Part shown: positions 33,755-43,100 of the stretch, piece by piece
Layout of the letters: each line of letters starts with the position of its first letter
Numbering within the stretch: position 1 is the stretch's first letter
Assembly: GCA_964519895.1 (NCBI GenBank)
Contig: CAZFLE010000018.1
Coordinates: 18,336 to 82,335 of the forward strand
DNA: 64,000 nt
Direction: 5' to 3'
Source: CAYFPX01 sp964519895
Lineage (GTDB): Bacteria > Myxococcota_A > UBA796 > CAJQPC01
The notes under the pieces: generated by a model
Database searches by the model: none
What the model saw: only the letters and a program-made list of their open reading frames with translations
Told to the model about the DNA's origin: nothing
Program-made: the position numbers and the translations under genes

Positions 33755-36686
33755 CGGCGGGCTCCTCGGGGGCGGGCTCGAGCATCTGGTCGGCGTGCAC
33801 CAGCATCCGGACCGGGCGCTGCAGGGTGATGCGGGCCATGCCGGCGGCGTCCAGGCCCCAGGTCTCGCGCCAGGTGTTGTCGCCGTCGTCGTCGTAGCGG
33901 CGCCGCAGGGTTCCACCGTGCTTGGTCGTCAGGGTCTCCAGGTCGACGGTCGCCGGCTCGGGATCGGCCTCGCCCAGCGCGTGGTACCAGTTCAGGTTCT
34001 CCCACCGGTTGGGCACCTTGCTCGCCGCGCCGGGCTTGCCCTCGTCCATGCCGAAGCAGGGCTCGGTGGGCAGCTCTTCGAACACGAAGAACCAGCCGGG
34101 CTGGGGGCCGTCCACCACCGTAGTCCCGACCACGTCGGAGTCACCCTCGTCCGGATCCACCGCCACGTCGGCGGGGAATTCGAAGCCGAGGAAGGTGACG
34201 CCGTCGCCCAGCGAGCCCACAAAGGACGGGTAGAGGGGCGTGGCCATGTCGTCTTCGATCCGTTCCCCGGCCTCGGAGTCCCAGGTGGCCGCGACCGCGT
34301 AGATGAGCGTGTTCGGGTAGCGCTTCAACAGGTCGCCCTTGACGATCAGCGCCAACACCTGGTCCGGGTCCCGGGTGGTGTGGTTGCCCAGGCCATCGGT
34401 CGCCCACTCCCGAACCCGGGGAATGTCCTCGACCGCGCCCGAGTCCGACAACGGGTCGGCCATGACCGCGTCCCAGAACACCCGCAGCCAGGTGTCCCCT
34501 GGGTCCGCCGGGAACTCCCGCCACAAGAATTCCCGGCCCAGCTCGTGGTTGGCCCCCAGCAGGAAGGCCTCGACAAAGGACGCGTTCAGCTTGGCCAGCG
34601 CCACCGTGTCCTGGGGGATCGTGCCCACCCCGGGCATCAGCAGCTCGGGATCGATGCGCACCAGGAGCTCGTAGAGGGGATCCGGGTACTGGGGATCCAT
34701 CGCCAGGCTCGCCGGCACGTCTTCGGTGCCCAACAGCGAGCTCGGCTGGATGAGGTGGCGTACCCGGACCCGGAGCAGGGCTTCGGGATCCAGCCGGTCC
34801 CGGATCACCCCGTCCAGCTCCCGCAGCTCGGCGGCGTCGTCGCCGCCGCTGTCCGTGGCGACGGGCAGTGGCGACGGGACCCGGGTGCTCGCGCCGACGA
34901 AGGACGGGGTCGCACGGGCCGATCTGCGGCTGCTGCGGGTGATCGGGCTGGGCGACAGATCCCGGGTGATGGGGGTGAAGGACGTGGTGGCCGGACTCAC
35001 CCGCAGACCCGCCGCCAGCCCGAAGTCCTGGGTCACCTGGACCATCTCCACGGTGATGTCGGCCTGGTCGCTCTCGGCGCTCAGGCAGGATCCCTGGGGC
35101 ACGGTCAGGGTGGCGTAGGCCAGCTTGTCCAGGGGCGCGCGGACGAAGTCCTGGGTCACAGCGCTGCATGGGTTCTGGGTCGACGACTCCCGGGAGGCAT
35201 CGATGGCCTTGGCCACGGTGGTGCCGGTGTGCAGCCGTCGGCGAAACGCGCTCGAGACCAGGCCGTCGGGGATCACGCTCTCGCCGAGCCGCCCGGCCAC
35301 GGTGGTCGCGTGGGCGGGGTCCTTGAGGCGTCCGTGGGCGGCGCGACTCAGCTGGAGCAGGGCGCCGTCGTCGAAGTCCGCGACCTGGCCCTTGAGCCGC
35401 TTGCCCACCTCGAGGGCCATGCGGGTGCGGTTCAGCAGGGCGTTGGCCTCTTGGGCGGCTTCGGCCTGGGCCCAGGCCTGGGCCATCAAGGGCTCCTGGT
35501 GCTGGCGCACGACCTGGGCCCCCAGGCCCGCCGTGGCCCGGGCGGCGGGATCGAGGTTGGCGCCGGAGAGCCACTTGGGGCGCTTGGGACCCGCGGGCGC
35601 GGTGGTCCTGGGCACGCGGTCCACGTCGGCCGGCCGGGCGCCGTAGACCGGGGGCGCCACGGCCGGGTCGTGCAGCAGGGGGTCGTAGTCCGCGGGCTCG
35701 GAGCCGGTGGCGGCGAGCCCGTCGTTGAGCAGGGTGCGCAGGGACCCCTGGAATTGCGCCTGGTGGTCTTCGTCCCAGGGGATCTCGTTCAGTTCCGGGG
35801 CCACCAGGGCCCCCACGAAGGCGGTGGTGGTGCCCGGCGCGTCCGGCAGCGCGGCGCTGCCCGGGGTGCCGATGTCCAGGGCGTGCACGCCCACGTCGCC
35901 GGACAAGGTGCGGGCGGTCAGCCGCCGGACCAGGGTCTCGAAGTCCCCGGGCTCGGCCGCGGTGCGGAAGCGCCAGGACTCATAGACCGGCAGGCGCACG
36001 TCGGTGTCGCCGGTGCTCCAGGCCAGGGACACGTCGTCGGCGTCGAAGGGCTCGCCCAGCCCCGCCTGGCGCCCGGCACGGAAGCTGGGCACCAGGCACG
36101 CCCGGTAGGCCTTGCCGGTGTCCAGGCGCCGGGGGCACAACAGCCGCGCCACCATCGCCTCGGGCTGGGCGTCGAACACCGTCTGGACGTCGTCGGCGGT
36201 GAAGAGCGCCGACGACTGCACGTGGGCCCAGGCCCAGGCCTGGCGCAGGTCCGGCAGCTCGCTGTCCGCCGCGTCCACGGTCAACACCGACAGCGACGAG
36301 CTGGTTTCGAAGCTCACCCCTTCGTGCTCTTCGACCACCACCAGGACCAGCCAGGGCAGCAGCCGGTCGTCGGTGGGGCTGGCTGGGGTGAACATCCACG
36401 GCAGGTCTGGCGACGCCAGCTCGATGTGGGCGAACACATTGCGCTCGAAGTCCTGGGTGCCGGCCACCGGGTGGCGGCGGACCACCTGGGCGGCGCTCAG
36501 GCCCAGCACCGCGCCGGGGCCACGGACCTGGACGTCGCGGGTGGCGGTGTCCGAGCCCAGGGACACGCTCGCCGTGACCGTCGCCAACCCACCGGTCGGC
36601 ACCCCGTCGGCGTCGGCGGCACCCACGAGGAGCCGGGAGAGGCCCCGGCGCAGCCAGGGGGCGAAGTACAGCATCGCGGTGCTCAT
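33744..36686 (-). CDS. Operon protein 3: uncharacterised 980-aa protein, 'FAPWLRRGL' type
   Basis: Begins MSTAMLYFAPWLRRGLSRLL. The first ~150 residues contain VRGPGAVLGLSAAQVVRRHP, then FERNVFAHIELASPDLPWMF, TPASPTDDRLLPWLVLVVVE, a block that looks like a conserved domain. The middle is helical (AAQEANALLNRTRMALEVGK), and the C-terminal third has beta-rich segments such as LYELLVRIDPELLMPGVGTI and PGWFFVFEELPTEPCFGMDE. There are no signal peptide, membrane helix or catalytic motifs that I recognise. The ATG overlaps the stop of the 1144-aa gene by 4 bp (ATGA). It is most likely a structural partner of the other operon proteins. Confidence 0.85.
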   Translation of the reverse strand: MSTAMLYFAPWLRRGLSRLLVGAADADGVPTGGLATVTASVSLGSDTATRDVQVRGPGAVLGLSAAQVVRRHPVAGTQDFERNVFAHIELASPDLPWMFTPASPTDDRLLPWLVLVVVEEHEGVSFETSSSLSVLTVDAADSELPDLRQAWAWAHVQSSALFTADDVQTVFDAQPEAMVARLLCPRRLDTGKAYRACLVPSFRAGRQAGLGEPFDADDVSLAWSTGDTDVRLPVYESWRFRTAAEPGDFETLVRRLTARTLSGDVGVHALDIGTPGSAALPDAPGTTTAFVGALVAPELNEIPWDEDHQAQFQGSLRTLLNDGLAATGSEPADYDPLLHDPAVAPPVYGARPADVDRVPRTTAPAGPKRPKWLSGANLDPAARATAGLGAQVVRQHQEPLMAQAWAQAEAAQEANALLNRTRMALEVGKRLKGQVADFDDGALLQLSRAAHGRLKDPAHATTVAGRLGESVIPDGLVSSAFRRRLHTGTTVAKAIDASRESSTQNPCSAVTQDFVRAPLDKLAYATLTVPQGSCLSAESDQADITVEMVQVTQDFGLAAGLRVSPATTSFTPITRDLSPSPITRSSRRSARATPSFVGASTRVPSPLPVATDSGGDDAAELRELDGVIRDRLDPEALLRVRVRHLIQPSSLLGTEDVPASLAMDPQYPDPLYELLVRIDPELLMPGVGTIPQDTVALAKLNASFVEAFLLGANHELGREFLWREFPADPGDTWLRVFWDAVMADPLSDSGAVEDIPRVREWATDGLGNHTTRDPDQVLALIVKGDLLKRYPNTLIYAVAATWDSEAGERIEDDMATPLYPSFVGSLGDGVTFLGFEFPADVAVDPDEGDSDVVGTTVVDGPQPGWFFVFEELPTEPCFGMDEGKPGAASKVPNRWENLNWYHALGEADPEPATVDLETLTTKHGGTLRRRYDDDGDNTWRETWGLDAAGMARITLQRPVRMLVHADQMLEPAPEEPADGL

Positions 36687-39600
36687 GCCAGGTACTCCAG
36701 CTCATAGGCGGGCACGACCGCGCGAGCGGCGCCGTCGGTGGCACCAGCCACCAGGTCCCGGGTGGCCCGGAAGCCCTGGCCCTCTGCCGACGAGAGCGCT
36801 TCGGCCAGGGCCCCGGTGTCGGTCTCGATGGCGGTGAAGCTCAGCTTGGACACCGTCAGGGCGCTTGTGGGGGCGGTGGAACGCGGGAGCCCCGCCGCTG
36901 CCCGGGTCTTCAGGGCGCTGCCGAAGCGCACCGCCCGCTCCAGTGCCGTCAGGGTGGCGCTGACCACCTGGCCCGTCTGTTCCCGCTCGGCGGCACGCAC
37001 GTTGGGATCCCGGACGATGACCTCGTGGTCCCGGGTGAACTCCCGGGGCTCCGCGGCTTCGATGCCGTCGTCGCCCAGGCGCAGGCCAGCGGGCAGCTCC
37101 TCAAAGGACGGCGCCGAGAGCTTCTCGTCCTCGGTCAGGTGCCAGTACTGGCCCGCTGCGAACCAGTCCAGGGCGTCCTGGGTGTCGACGGTCACGGTGC
37201 CCAGCTTGGGCGCCGTCAGGGCAAAGGTGTCGCTCCCGCCCAGGGTCGCCTCGCCGTAGTGGTCGATCCGTGTGCCCAGCGGCGCGACCCGCTGGGTGAC
37301 CTCGATCCGGCCTGCGGGGTGCACGCTCAGGGCGCCGTCGGTGGTGTCGCCCACCACCACGGGGTCGGCGTCGCCGTCCGGGCCCAGGACCGACCAGGCC
37401 TCCTCGCGGCGAAGCTCGTCGAGCAGCAGGGTCTCGACCGTCACCACGTCCCGAGGCGCCTGGTCCTTGGCCTGGCCAAAGGTGGCGGAGACCTCCAGGC
37501 TGGCCTTGATGCCCAGGATCTTGAAGCTGGCCTTGCCCTCCACGTACCAGGGGTTGGGCCCGGTGAGCTTGCCGGCCAGCAGCACGGCCAGCAGCTCCAC
37601 GGAGCCGGCGTCGATGTCGACCCAGACCTCGAGGCTGATGGTGAAGCCGAAGGGCTTGAACTGGATGAGGGCGTCGAAGCTGGTGCCGCCGGTGGCCGTG
37701 AAGCCCGCCGCGCTGGCCCAGAACTCGGCCATCGCCCCGAATTGCAGGGTGTTCGACGTCACGGCGAAGTAGCCGCCCAGCTGCACCCGCAGGTTGTCCC
37801 CGGTGTCCAGGGCGATGCCCAGCCGGTTCAGGACCGGGAAGTCGTCCGGGGGCGGGAAGTCGGGGTGGAAGCCGCCAAAGGACAGGATGAGGCTGGGGCT
37901 TCCCAGGAAGGCCGCGCGGATGGCCACGTCGCCGGTCAGCGGGAAGCCGGCCACGTGGGAGTCCCGGATCGACGCGTCGATCTTGAGGGTGCCTTCGGTC
38001 AGGTTCAGGGTGCCGGCGACGTCGATCCGCAGCTCCAGGACCGCGGCGTCGTCGGCGGGCAGGATGCAGCTGAGCGACCCCAGGAGCGAGATGGTCAGCG
38101 GGTCCGGCAGCTGGACGATGATGCCGACCTCGAGCACGATGATGGATGCGCCGCCCCAGCCGATCTGGCAGACCGGCCCGAACACCCACTGGCCCTCGGC
38201 CACCGGGAAGACCGCGTCCATGTCGGACAGGATCTGCAGGGCGTCCCGAATGGGGTCCTCGGGGAACAGGATGCTGTCCAGAGCCCCGGTGCGGACCCCG
38301 TCGGCCAGGGCGTCTTCGTCCAGGCCCCGGTTTGCCCCGATGAGCCCGCCGACCCCGTTCAGGGTGAACCCGAACCCGAGCTGGATGGCCGGGAAGGTCG
38401 CCGAGAGCGACAACAGCATGGACCAGCCGCTGGCCCCGCTGGGCAGCTGGGTGGCGATGAGCGCCACCGCGGTCAGGCCCACCTCGAAGACCGCAATCGA
38501 CAGCACGCCGGCGTACTCGCCGGCGTCGTAGTCGACCGTGATCAGCCCGCCACCCGACGCCACGTCGGTCTCCAGGCCCACACCGATGCCGGTGGGCCGG
38601 ACCATGCTCACGTCGAGCTGGGCGCTGCCCAGGTTGCCCTGGGGTACCCCGAATTCCAGGCCGGCGCCGAGCCCCAGGCCGTCGAAGATGAGCGACAGAG
38701 GGCCGATGTAGAGCCCCAGCCCGGCGGTCACCGCCAGGTCGATCGTGTCGGACACGTCGACCCGCAGGACGAAGTCCGTCAGGGTCACGATGCCGCCGAT
38801 GGAGATGTCCTTGCCCAGGGGGATCTCCAGGCTGGCTTCGCCGGCCAGGGTCAGCCCGCCGAGCCTGGACCAGCCCACGCCCAGGTCGAAGTCCAGGGAC
38901 GCCTCGAAGGGGGCCAGGCTGCCGATGGCGCTGCCAAAGTCGGCGGTGCTCAGGCCGACGCTGCTGTCGGTGGCCACGACCGAGAAGCCGTAGTCGGGCT
39001 CGCCGTCCTCGACCCCGGCGTGCACCCCGATGCCCAGGGTGCCGAGCTGGAGGCCGGTGTTGGCGCCGCCGATGGCCAGGTCCAGCGCGCGGCTGGCGTC
39101 GACCGCCAGGCTCGCCGAGAGGCCGGCCTGGGCCTCGACGCCGTTCACGCCGACGGTGAACGCGGGGGCCGGTTCGTCGGCGTCGCCACCCAGGGACGCG
39201 TTGGCGTCGAAGCCGATGGTCCACTTGCCGGCGGTGAGCTGGTCGCTGAAGCTGCCGTAGGGGGCCAGGGTGACGGCGGGGCCGTCGGCGTTCTCGGGGG
39301 TCTTGTCGGCGGCGGAGAGGAGCTCCAGGACGACGCCGAGCTCCACGACCCCCCCGCCACCTGTCGAGAGCTTCAGCCCCAAGAGTGACTTGCGCCCCAG
39401 GGCCTCGATGCCGCCGGGGTCCCGGAACAGGTTTGGATGCAGGCGATAGCTGCCGCCCAGCGCCGCCATGCCAGGCTGGAGCAGGTTGAACAGCATCAGG
39501 TTGGTCGCGATCGCGTCGGTGGGAGCGGCCCAGCCATCGTGGACCAGCGTGCCGACCAGCTGGCCGACGGGATCGGACAGCAGCGACGTGAGGGCCTCTG

Positions 39601-40117
39601 GCACGATGCGTGCCTGGACCCCCTCTCTTCGGATCAACCAGCCCCCCAGGCTAGTCTCGGTGATCTCGACCGTGTCCACGAAGCCCAGGAGCTCCAGGGT
39701 GGTGTAGAGCACCGGTTCCCGGGCCATCCGGCTCAGCACCAGGAAGTGGGCGATGTCGCCGGCCAGGAGCGCAGCGGCGGTGGGGTCAGGGACCTCGGAG
39801 TTGTCCCCTAGCTCGGCCAGCGTGGTGCCCAGGGAGCGCACACTGTCGACCAGCTCGGCCACGGCCTGGAGCAGCTCCAGGGCTTCTTCGAGAGAGTCCG
39901 GGATCGGATCGGCACGGAGCAGCGCAACCGCGTCCAACAGGGCATCGACGGTGTCCACCACGTCGTCGATCACCGCAGCGGCGGTCATCTTCCAGCCTGC
40001 GCCTCGCAGGAAGCGCTGCAGGGCCAGGTTGGGGTCGCTGGCCTCGGGGATGCGCTGCAGTGGCAGGAGCAGGATCGCGAGCTGGTCCAGGATCAGCTCT
40101 GGGAACGCGGCGCCCAT
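36683..40117 (-). CDS. Operon protein 2: large beta-rich protein, DUF6603-like
   Basis: A 1144-residue protein. Residues 1-190 are helical (MGAAFPELILDQLAILLLPL). Residues about 250-900 are long amphipathic, Gly-rich beta strands (FDLGVGWSRLGGLTLAGEAS, then GLGLYIGPLSLIFDGLGLGA), suggesting an extended groove, barrel or solenoid. Near residue 800 FGGFHPDFPPPDDFPVLNRL appears, a segment I associate with the DUF6603 family (from memory). The last ~200 residues are a separate domain with DALDWFAAGQYWHLTEDEKL and SAPSFEELPAGLRLG. It has no signal peptide. The start ATG shares one base with the PhoD stop (TGATG). Lipid binding is a guess from the hydrophobic beta groove only. Confidence 0.82.
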   Translation of the reverse strand: MGAAFPELILDQLAILLLPLQRIPEASDPNLALQRFLRGAGWKMTAAAVIDDVVDTVDALLDAVALLRADPIPDSLEEALELLQAVAELVDSVRSLGTTLAELGDNSEVPDPTAAALLAGDIAHFLVLSRMAREPVLYTTLELLGFVDTVEITETSLGGWLIRREGVQARIVPEALTSLLSDPVGQLVGTLVHDGWAAPTDAIATNLMLFNLLQPGMAALGGSYRLHPNLFRDPGGIEALGRKSLLGLKLSTGGGGVVELGVVLELLSAADKTPENADGPAVTLAPYGSFSDQLTAGKWTIGFDANASLGGDADEPAPAFTVGVNGVEAQAGLSASLAVDASRALDLAIGGANTGLQLGTLGIGVHAGVEDGEPDYGFSVVATDSSVGLSTADFGSAIGSLAPFEASLDFDLGVGWSRLGGLTLAGEASLEIPLGKDISIGGIVTLTDFVLRVDVSDTIDLAVTAGLGLYIGPLSLIFDGLGLGAGLEFGVPQGNLGSAQLDVSMVRPTGIGVGLETDVASGGGLITVDYDAGEYAGVLSIAVFEVGLTAVALIATQLPSGASGWSMLLSLSATFPAIQLGFGFTLNGVGGLIGANRGLDEDALADGVRTGALDSILFPEDPIRDALQILSDMDAVFPVAEGQWVFGPVCQIGWGGASIIVLEVGIIVQLPDPLTISLLGSLSCILPADDAAVLELRIDVAGTLNLTEGTLKIDASIRDSHVAGFPLTGDVAIRAAFLGSPSLILSFGGFHPDFPPPDDFPVLNRLGIALDTGDNLRVQLGGYFAVTSNTLQFGAMAEFWASAAGFTATGGTSFDALIQFKPFGFTISLEVWVDIDAGSVELLAVLLAGKLTGPNPWYVEGKASFKILGIKASLEVSATFGQAKDQAPRDVVTVETLLLDELRREEAWSVLGPDGDADPVVVGDTTDGALSVHPAGRIEVTQRVAPLGTRIDHYGEATLGGSDTFALTAPKLGTVTVDTQDALDWFAAGQYWHLTEDEKLSAPSFEELPAGLRLGDDGIEAAEPREFTRDHEVIVRDPNVRAAEREQTGQVVSATLTALERAVRFGSALKTRAAAGLPRSTAPTSALTVSKLSFTAIETDTGALAEALSSAEGQGFRATRDLVAGATDGAARAVVPAYELEYLA

Positions 40118-43100
40118 CAGGTCTTGCCCTGGTCGAATTCGTGGTGGGTCCATGCCGCCCGGTGCAGGGTGCCGACCCAGTCCGTTCGGGGCAGCGGGAG
40201 CGCGATGGGATTCTGGTGCTCGTCCAGCTCCAGGTTGGTCATCGGGTACCACAGGAGCTCGTGGGCCACCGAACGGATGGTGCCACTCTCGGTCTCGAAC
40301 TTGACCAGGCCGACGTTGGCACTGCCGACCGTGCGGAGCTCCTGGACCTGGGCGAACCCAGTGATGTTCGAGTCGGCGGGATACTTCTGGTATCGCTTGA
40401 ACGCACGGTAGAGCTCGAGCCGATCCTCGCGGTGGTCATGCAGGACGGAGGTCTTGACCTTCAGCGCGGCCTCCGGATCCACGCCGACCTCGTTGTAGAA
40501 ATTGGCGAGCTCCGCGCGCAGGACGTCCGGGGCGTACAGGAACTCCCCGAACATGGCGAACGCGGGGTCATCGAAGAACTCGGCGGTCATGCGGCTCGCC
40601 GCCGTGAGCTTCCAGATCGCCTCGCGGCTGAGGGCCTCGACGGTGTCGATGGGGGAGTGCGCGAGCCGACCGGCGTAGTCGAGGATCTTGGCCCGTTCTG
40701 TCCAGAGCTTGATCACCAATGCCCCAGGAACGAACGCATAGGTCGCTGCGTCTCGCATCATGTGCCAGGCGGTGTCCGCCAGGTCATTCAGCTTCTCCTC
40801 TGCGACCTCGAGGTAGTACCCGCCCAGGCTGGGGTCGTCGGGATCGCCTTCGCTCCAGGGCGTCAGCGAGACCAGGTAGTCCCACTGGATGACCTGGAGC
40901 CGGTCGTCCTCGTCCCACAGGATGTCGTCCAGCAGACCCAGGCCCCGGGTCATGGCGTCGGCATTGCGAGACGACGACGAGGTCAGCTGGATGTAGCGCG
41001 CCTTGCAGGGCTTGCGCTCTTCGACCGTCAGGGTCGGGTCGGTCCGGCGGGGCAGTCTCGCTTCGTTCACCGAGCTGTTGGCGTAGTGCACGTCGCCGGA
41101 CAGGACGACGCAGCGGTCGACTTCGCGGGCGGCCTCGATCAGATCGTTCAGGGCCGGCATGTTGACGGTCCAGGCTTCGTAGTCCTGTTCCTCGGCCCCG
41201 GGCTTGCCCTTGGTGGTGTCTCGGATCAGGGCCACGCGCTGGGCGATCTCGACCATCTTGTGGCCGAAGATCGGCGCCGGCGAGAGCAGGAGCGTGGGGA
41301 TCGACGGTCCGGTCTCCTTGAGGGCCGTCGTGACCTGGAACTCCAGGGCCTGTCTGGAGATGAGGGCCGCGCCCATGCGGTTGGTGCCGTCGCGAAACAG
41401 CTTCTCAGAGACCTCGTCGACCCCGATGTCGTCGAGCAGCGCTTCGACCGTGGCGCCGACCTCGCCGATGGCCAGCCGCAGCGAGACGGTGGGGTCCAGG
41501 CCCGCGATGTCGTCGAACACGACCACCAGGTCGTCTCCTGCATCCTGGACCAGGGCGTCCAGAGCGGCTGCGACGCCGTAGTAGGACACGTGGGCCCAGG
41601 CCTCGAGGTACTCGGAGAGTCTGGCGGCGGCATGCTGCAGGGGCTCAAACTCCACGACCAGCTGGGCCCGGGACAGCCGCTCCAGGAAGTTCGCAGCGCT
41701 CCAGATGCCGTCGGCGAGCTCGGCCACCGCGGGGACCTTGGAAGTCTTGTAGGTGGCGACCTGGGCCAGGAAGTCCGTGCGTTCGGTCGAGCTGGGCACG
41801 ACGATCTGGACCACCGTGGTCGTCGCGTCGGCGATGGCGTCGAGCTGGGTGCGCACCTCGGTCGCTGAGCCCGCCTGGACGGCGTCGGCACAGGCGGTGA
41901 TCAGGTCCGCCCACGCGCCCATGGCGACAGAGCTCGCGTCGTTGGCGGCGTCCTGCCAGGCCTGGGCGATCTCCCGGACGGTGTCTGCGCCGTCGTCGCC
42001 GGAGAGGGGCCGACTGGACATGGCCTGGAGCGTGGCCCAGCCGAACTTCGGTTGGTCCGGGAATGCGCGCCAGGTGCGTGTGTCGAGGGCCACCAGGCGG
42101 TGGGCCGGGAAGCGGATGGCGTAGTCCCAGCGCATCCGGTCGAACTCGCCGCGGGTGCTCGGCAGGCCGTCGTGTGAGTCGAGCACGCTCGAGATGCCCA
42201 GCAGCTGGTCGGCGTCGCCAGCGTTCGCCGTCTTGGCGAGGGTCGGCGGACTGGCCTTGCTCCCGGTCCACTTGTCGAGCAGGTCGCGTCCCAGCTGGCC
42301 GGTGGCGAAGTCGTCGGGCACGTTGCCCCAGTGCTGAAAGATCGCATAGGCCGAGAGGCCGTTTCGCAAGAGTCGCGGCCCGACGCCTGCGTAGACCGGG
42401 TCTGCTGTGTTGCCCAGCAAGCGATCGGTGACGTTGCGGTTCAGGAACCAGTCGTCGGTGACCTCGTGGTCATCGAACATCGTGTAGGTGGGTACGTTCG
42501 CCAGGAGACGCCGAACATACCGAACGGTCTTGGCATAGCCCAGGGCCTTGTCCCGGGTCGTCTTCCAGGTCTCGATGACGCGCTCGGAGAAGTCCGTCAG
42601 GTAGGTGATGAACTGGGCGGTCAGATCCACGGCCTTTGCGTAGGCGTACTGCTGGGGGAAGATCTTGACGCCGCTGACCTGCTCCAGCTTCTCCAGCAAG
42701 CTCTTGACCTCTTCGGCGTTGAGGACAATCGGGGGCTGGGGCAGGTCGTACTCGTCCTCGTGGTCTCTGGGCCACAGGGCGTCGGACCAGGCGAACAAAT
42801 ACATGGCGCACCACTCGCCGTAACGCAAGAGATGGTTCCAGGAGTACTCGACCGCGCCATCTTCGGGAATGTCCTTGATCCCCGCCAGGCTCAAGAAGCG
42901 CGTTCGCCAGCCCGGGTCCAGCAGCACCTCGTTCAGCGAGGTGATCGAGGGGAAGTCCTCTGTCCAGCCCAGCAGGGTCTCGGCCGTGTCGGTCAGGCAC
43001 ACCAGCAGGCCAGCTGCCACGTCGTCGGCGTAGATCTGGTCGCCCGTCAGGATGAGCTGGTGAGGTCGTTCCTGGTTGCTCTGGGGCAGCTCGTCCAACC

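Noticed and set aside
37025..39388. 787-codon open frame on the plus strand
   Set aside because: It lies wholly antisense to the 1144-aa operon gene, has no start context or domain, and arises from high GC third positions; similar shadows at 29873-31654, 33450-36707 and 42331-44664 were dropped.
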